From Dryococelus australis (taxonomy: Eukaryota > Arthropoda > Insecta > Phasmatodea > Phasmatidae), in assembly GCA_029891345.1 (NCBI GenBank), contig CM057002.1, forward strand, positions 20,536,295 through 20,600,294: a DNA stretch of 64,000 nt, written 5' to 3'. Of this stretch, positions 60,013 through 64,000 are shown piece by piece; within the stretch, counting starts at the first letter, position 1, and every line of letters begins with the position of its first letter. The position numbers were made by a program, and so were the translations under genes. Under the pieces are notes generated by a model. That model saw only the letters and a list, made by a program, of their open reading frames with translations. It ran no database searches and had not been told where the DNA came from.

Positions 60013-60725
60013 GCTTCTTTACTAAAAGTGAATTTAATAAAAACTACTAACCAAATTTCCATCTATGAAACACTGGGCTTTATAAGCCCAGGCAAACAAC
60101 AAATGTGTTCATAATTATTACTTTCACTAGTGATATCAAACCTCGCACAGCTTGCTTAACCTCCATTCAATTTATCAGAATGCATGCATGAGATTCGGTT
60201 TCTTACTATTCAAGATTTGGGTTCGTGCCTGTGTTTTTTTTATTATACTTTTTAATATTTTAAGAATGGAAGGGGAAAATATTTTATTTCACAAATTTCA
60301 AGGCATCCGATTCTTCAAAATGACATTAAGCTTAGTGCTAATAATTTATTTCCGATTTTTTCCATTAAAAAATACACTTTCCAAAACTAATATTCTGTGT
60401 CGTTATCGACATTCACCAGGTTTACTTGCATTTTGCAGAAATTTATACATCACACTCAAAATAGCAAAAAACTTTAATTCATATATTTTTATAACCTCCA
60501 AAACCAACATGCATATAAGCAAAACACCAGCAGCTGATGTTTGAGATGCCATTTTGAAGCTTATCTAAATATACAAATGCTTGTATACCACTTGAAGCGA
60601 TAGATAGTTTAACCCCTTGGCAACAGTTCTAGTTAGCAATAACTAGAGGTCGTAATACACTACCTTGCACCAGCTGGTAGTTAACTTTTAAACTGATGTG
60701 TAACTAGATTCCGTAATGCAGGCTC
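59702..60725. mobile_element. PIF/Harbinger-like element, 1024 bp, TTA target duplication
   Basis: The left end GGGCCTGTATTACGATCTCT and the right end read inward GAGCCTGCATTACGGAATCT form TIRs. TTA is duplicated at 59699-59701 and 60726-60728. A (TA)n tract fills 59933-60009. A 130-codon frame at 60152-60544 shows no transposase motif, so it is a non-autonomous copy. Confidence 0.82.
59933..60009. repeat. (TA)n microsatellite inside the PIF-like element
   Basis: About 77 bases of pure TA; it produces spurious IY-repeat frames. Confidence 0.97.
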
Positions 60726-60850
60726 TTATTTAAGCTTCGTCCTGCATTAGGCGAAGGAATTGCAGGAAAGTAGAACTTCAGCAGGGCTTCAGAAAAGTAG
60801 AACTTCAACAGGGCTTCAGAAAAGCAGGAAGTAACCGTGAATGGACTACA

Positions 60851-61704
60851 GTAGACAGGCGAGTGTGAAGCGCTGTCCTCCCATGGCCGCTTGTGCCAAC
60901 CCCAAGGAGGAAGTACGTAGCTACAACTTACAACCTCCTTGGCCCGGGCCGAGAAACCCCCGGGCGACTCACCGACCCTCTTGCAGCTTCTCCTTGCAAA
61001 CAATGGAGTCGCCAACCCCTGCTCTAATTAAGACGAGTAGCCAGGCTTTGGTCGGCGACGAGGTAACCATTCATCCTTCGCTCTCCTCTTCACCTAGAAT
61101 TTCCACAGCGCCGTTGCAATTGTATGTCTCACATTAAATAATTTCCAGGCATACTTTTAAATTAAATCATTTCATTTCCCACATTAATATTTTTTTCTGG
61201 TGTTGCAATTAAAAAAAAAATTGAGACGTGCTGTACTTAAATTGGTTGAGGACTTGTTTCTTTATCACAACCAATAAACTGATGGGTGTTGTGTTCAGCG
61301 TTTACTTATATGATCCAGTTGTAGCATAGAGCAGTAGCAAGTTTTACGAATTAGTTACTCCAGGGAAAATCATTGGTCATTGAGCTTCGTGGAGTACAGT
61401 GCCGGTCAAAGATTACCTTACTATGCAACATGTATACAGTTGGCTGCAATGGGAGTGAAAGGGTTAATCACTTTTGCAACTTTTGAGGAAAAACAGTTTT
61501 CTACACACGAGTTTCGTGATTTATGTGAATGCTTATTATTAGGGACTGCAGAAATTTTGCGAATTAATTTCAGGAGAAGTTAGACTTCAAACGCACGTGA
61601 ATTTATGTTACGTTCACAGTTGATTAGACACGTCCGGGTGACCTCTGAGCATATAATAGACCTACTACAAGGAAACTACACCGATTTCCGCGCCAAATGG
61701 TCTG
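60851..61704. other. Unrecognised, GC-richer to 61110
   Basis: Overlapping frames of 98 (plus, 60841-61137) and 103 codons (minus, 60704-61015) start inside the R3/PIF ends and have no motif. The 67-codon plus frame 61380-61583 is also unrecognised. Confidence 0.35.
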
Positions 61705-61853
61705 AGGTAAAACGTGATTGTAAAGGGATTTTTAACGTCCCACGGTTTTATGCTTGAAAGCTTAGCAGGAGACTGCTTACAGACTAACATATAACCTAAC
61801 TTAAAGTAACACCATACCTTACCCGGGATTCGAACCCAGAGCCTCCCGCACCT
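61705..61853 (-). mobile_element. SINE2 copy
   Basis: Read on the minus strand: GGTTCGAATCCCGGGTAAGG, AAGTTAGGTTATATGTTAGT, TCTCCTGCTAAGCTTTCAAG. Box B good, box A absent. It directly abuts repeat W copy 4. Confidence 0.78.
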
Positions 61854-61874
61854 CACGTAAATAGACACAATGTA

Positions 61875-62508
61875 ATTTTGACGTGAATGCGTCTTTAAAT
61901 TTGCAACCATAGTGGGAGGCAATCCAGAAAATGCAATGATAACACAATTGGGAGGTACCAGTTTGGCACTGCAGCTCCGAATCTAACGTCTATATTCAAA
62001 ATTCTCAGTTACACCACTCGACTGCCAAAGGATAAAATAATACGTAACGTTGAGTGAGGACTGCGAAACGAAGTGGGGGGGGGGGTGGAGGGGCTGGCGC
62101 CGCGTCTCATAACTTCCGCGTAGTATAACTTTTGACTACGAGGAGCTACGACGCTCGTTTAAGTTTCAATCGACAGCTCTCGTGAAGATAAATCGATCGT
62201 GTGTATAAGAACATTTGTGTAGCGTGGTTATGGTGAAATTGTATGAGTTGAATGTAAAACGTTCAGAAAACTTAACACTGTTTTGGACTATACTCGTCAA
62301 AAATCCAAGTCGAAATACAGAAATAATATACGGTTGGAAAGAGCATCTCAAAAGCAATCCAGCGATACCCATAAAACCCCATACGATCGAGTGAAGCGGT
62401 GCCGGGAACGTAGAATAAACATGAAGGCGTCCGAGCCCGTCAATGTAGAAGTATTCACGCAAAAAAAAAAAAAAAAAAAAAAAAGGTCGTGTCCCCAACA
62501 CAGCCACG
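61875..62508 (-). repeat. Repeat W, copy 4
   Basis: Minus-strand start GGCGTGGCTGTGTTGGGGAC, end AAAGACGCATTCACGTCAAA. A run of about 24 A (62461-62484) stands where other copies have a short T run. Confidence 0.85.
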
Positions 62509-63274
62509 CCTAATTTTTTTTTTAAATCTAAGTACACTTTAATATTTTACAAGTCTTGCAATTTCTTATTTACGGGGAGTATTGTCGATGAGTTTCCAAC
62601 AGTAATATTTAGTTTGTTATCTAAACTTTAAAATAAATTAACGATTATAAATGTATTTAATACAATAAGAATGCTGTAGCGTAGCGAACATCGTGTCATC
62701 CCAGTCGTTTTATATAACTAGAAGAAGAGGTTAATTTTTTTTGAGTAGTTTAATTAGGGTGTGCTGAAATATTATACAAGTTCAATTTCCGGCGAGTTAT
62801 AACGTAATAGAATACACACCTCAAGTATCGTATGGTGTTACGATCTAGTACAGCATCATTCTAAACATAAAAAGCAGTGAATAAATTAGAAGGTAAAAAT
62901 ATCAAGATAAACGGGAAAAGGTTTTGTGATGCGTATCCTAGAGTAATTCTCTAGTAATTTGACAAAAATTGCTTACACATTCCTAACAGCAGATGTTTAG
63001 TGATGAGAACACGTATGCTTATCGTGAACCGAACTCTAAGAAATAGCGCTTGGGGGCCTTCTTAAGTGTGGGGCTTTTAATTTCGTTAGTTGTCATCGCC
63101 CGTAGGCGGTGCCCGAGCCTTAAATAACTAATTTTTGTGTTTATCTGTGGTTTTTATCTTCGATGTTGCTATGTTTTTCTCAGCAGAGTGACGTGCTGCT
63201 GGCTGTGACGTCCATAGTTTATCCACGACTGCAATCTGTTTGAATGCTTACCGAGGTTGTTAGCTTTGCTTCTA
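62509..63274. other. AT-rich spacer, nothing recognised
   Basis: No repeat shared with the window and no frame of note. Confidence 0.4.
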
Positions 63275-63697
63275 AATGCTGTTCACGATAAAGTGAGCAC
63301 TTTTGAGATCAACCTAAGGAAAAATTCACTGCTCCCACCTGCATATATTTTAACGGTCGTACTGCGTGAAATGCGCTCAGTAAAGTTGGTAACGTTGGAG
63401 AAAAAGTAGTTTCTAAGTTTAATGTCGAATAAAATGTGTTAGGCAACACTTTATAATAACTTAAATTATTTCTTTCGCTTTCTGTTTTTTTTTATGCAGC
63501 GAAGTGTAAAACTGAGCAGATTTGTAAAATATTTATTTATTTTAATAATTTCACATTTTCACTCGACCGGCACATGAATGAAGTGATAATGCCTATGGCA
63601 GTGCTAATTTTACATAAGGTGGAAGGATACGCAACGGGCATACAAGCAGATCTTAAGCAGGGCTATCAAAAGTGCTCTTTTTACAGTGAACAGCCTC
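63275..63697 (-). mobile_element. M1 TIR element, full length
   Basis: Left end AATGCTGTTCACGATAAAGT; right end CTTTTTACAGTGAACAGCCT. Interior complete. Confidence 0.9.
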
Positions 63698-64000
63698 ATA
63701 CCTCAATTTAGGTATTACTTTGTATTGTTTTTGTGTCCCAAGGAGCTGACAGTTCATAGTAGGGATATCATGGAAAAACAGGATATCATGGCAGATGGAC
63801 ATTACGTCCTTGTACAATTATGTACGTATCATACACTGTAGAACAATACAAGTGAACAAAATAAATATATTAAGATACATATGGATAACAACACACGTGT
63901 TTATACATTAAGAATATACTATCAAACATATAATCGTGAATAGATTAACATTCTTGATAGCTGTAATGAACAAATAACACTATATTTTTTTATACTGTAC
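63698..64000. other. AT-rich end of window
   Basis: GGATATCATGG is repeated directly at about 63763 and 63781. Nothing else recognised. Confidence 0.4.

Larger units (their letters stand above)
59374..60850. mobile_element. R3 TIR element carrying a nested PIF-like element
   Basis: The left end TATAGTCTATTCACGGTTTC and the right end GTAACCGTGAATGGACTACA are inverted repeats similar to M1 ends. The left arm is 59374-59701 and the right arm 60729-60850. Without the insert it would be about 450 bp. The right arm holds a 27-bp direct duplication (AGAACTTCAGCAGGGCTTCA and AGAACTTCAACAGGGCTTCA). Confidence 0.78.

Noticed and set aside
46438-60114. IYIYIY proteins near 46600 and 59940
   Set aside because: They are read-through of TA microsatellites.
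32787-62537. Recurring peptide REYVYVD.LGRL in four frames
   Set aside because: It comes from repeat W; the frame breaks soon after in each copy and at different points.
1-64000. Promoters, riboswitches, terminators or ribosome binding sites
   Set aside because: No gene was established for them to serve; motif matches in AT-rich eukaryotic DNA would be meaningless here.

Overview
This window looks like intergenic, repeat-dominated DNA from a large arthropod genome, most likely an insect. The evidence is AT-rich sequence, many non-autonomous TIR transposons, tRNA-derived SINEs, an R1-like non-LTR reverse transcriptase remnant, a Tc1/mariner-type transposase fragment and solo LTRs. I found no intact host protein-coding gene, no functional RNA gene and no prokaryote-style operon. 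Species assignment is not possible from the sequence alone.

Layout. Positions 1-7777 are the end of a tandem satellite with an 87-bp unit (about 89 copies, open to the left). Because 87 is a multiple of 3, it yields long but meaningless reading frames on both strands. From 7778 on, the DNA is a mosaic of interspersed repeats. The dominant one is a TIR element family called M1 here (about 415 bp, ends AGGCTGTTCACGGTAAA, TA target duplication): about 20 copies and 3 remnants in 56 kb, including a 235-bp short form. Other families are SINE1 (7 copies), SINE2 (3), a roughly 630-bp repeat W (4), R3 (3, with ends resembling M1), R4 (2) and two solo LTRs of 1406 and 1403 bp with 4-bp target duplications. 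There are two PIF/Harbinger-like elements (TAA and TTA duplications), one TTAA-target element, a 233-bp near-palindromic MITE and several fold-back structures.

Two further tandem arrays occur. One (40517-41590) has about 26 units of about 40 bp, each resembling the 5' half of a tRNA (acceptor strand plus D arm with A box), and it switches orientation near 40655. The other (50846-51735) is a 59/58-bp satellite with a partial higher-order pattern.

Nested insertions give a relative chronology: R3 contains M1, which contains a solo LTR (55331-57514); another R3 contains a PIF-like element (59374-60850); M1 lies inside M1 (54432-55200); a TTAA element lies inside M1 (19722-20700). These nests define target duplications and element ends directly. 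Coding remnants are limited to the C-terminal part of a Tc1/mariner-like transposase (16120-16320) and broken R1-like reverse transcriptase pieces (48640-49580). The remainder is AT-rich DNA in which I recognise nothing, with a few GC-richer patches holding unrecognised open frames.
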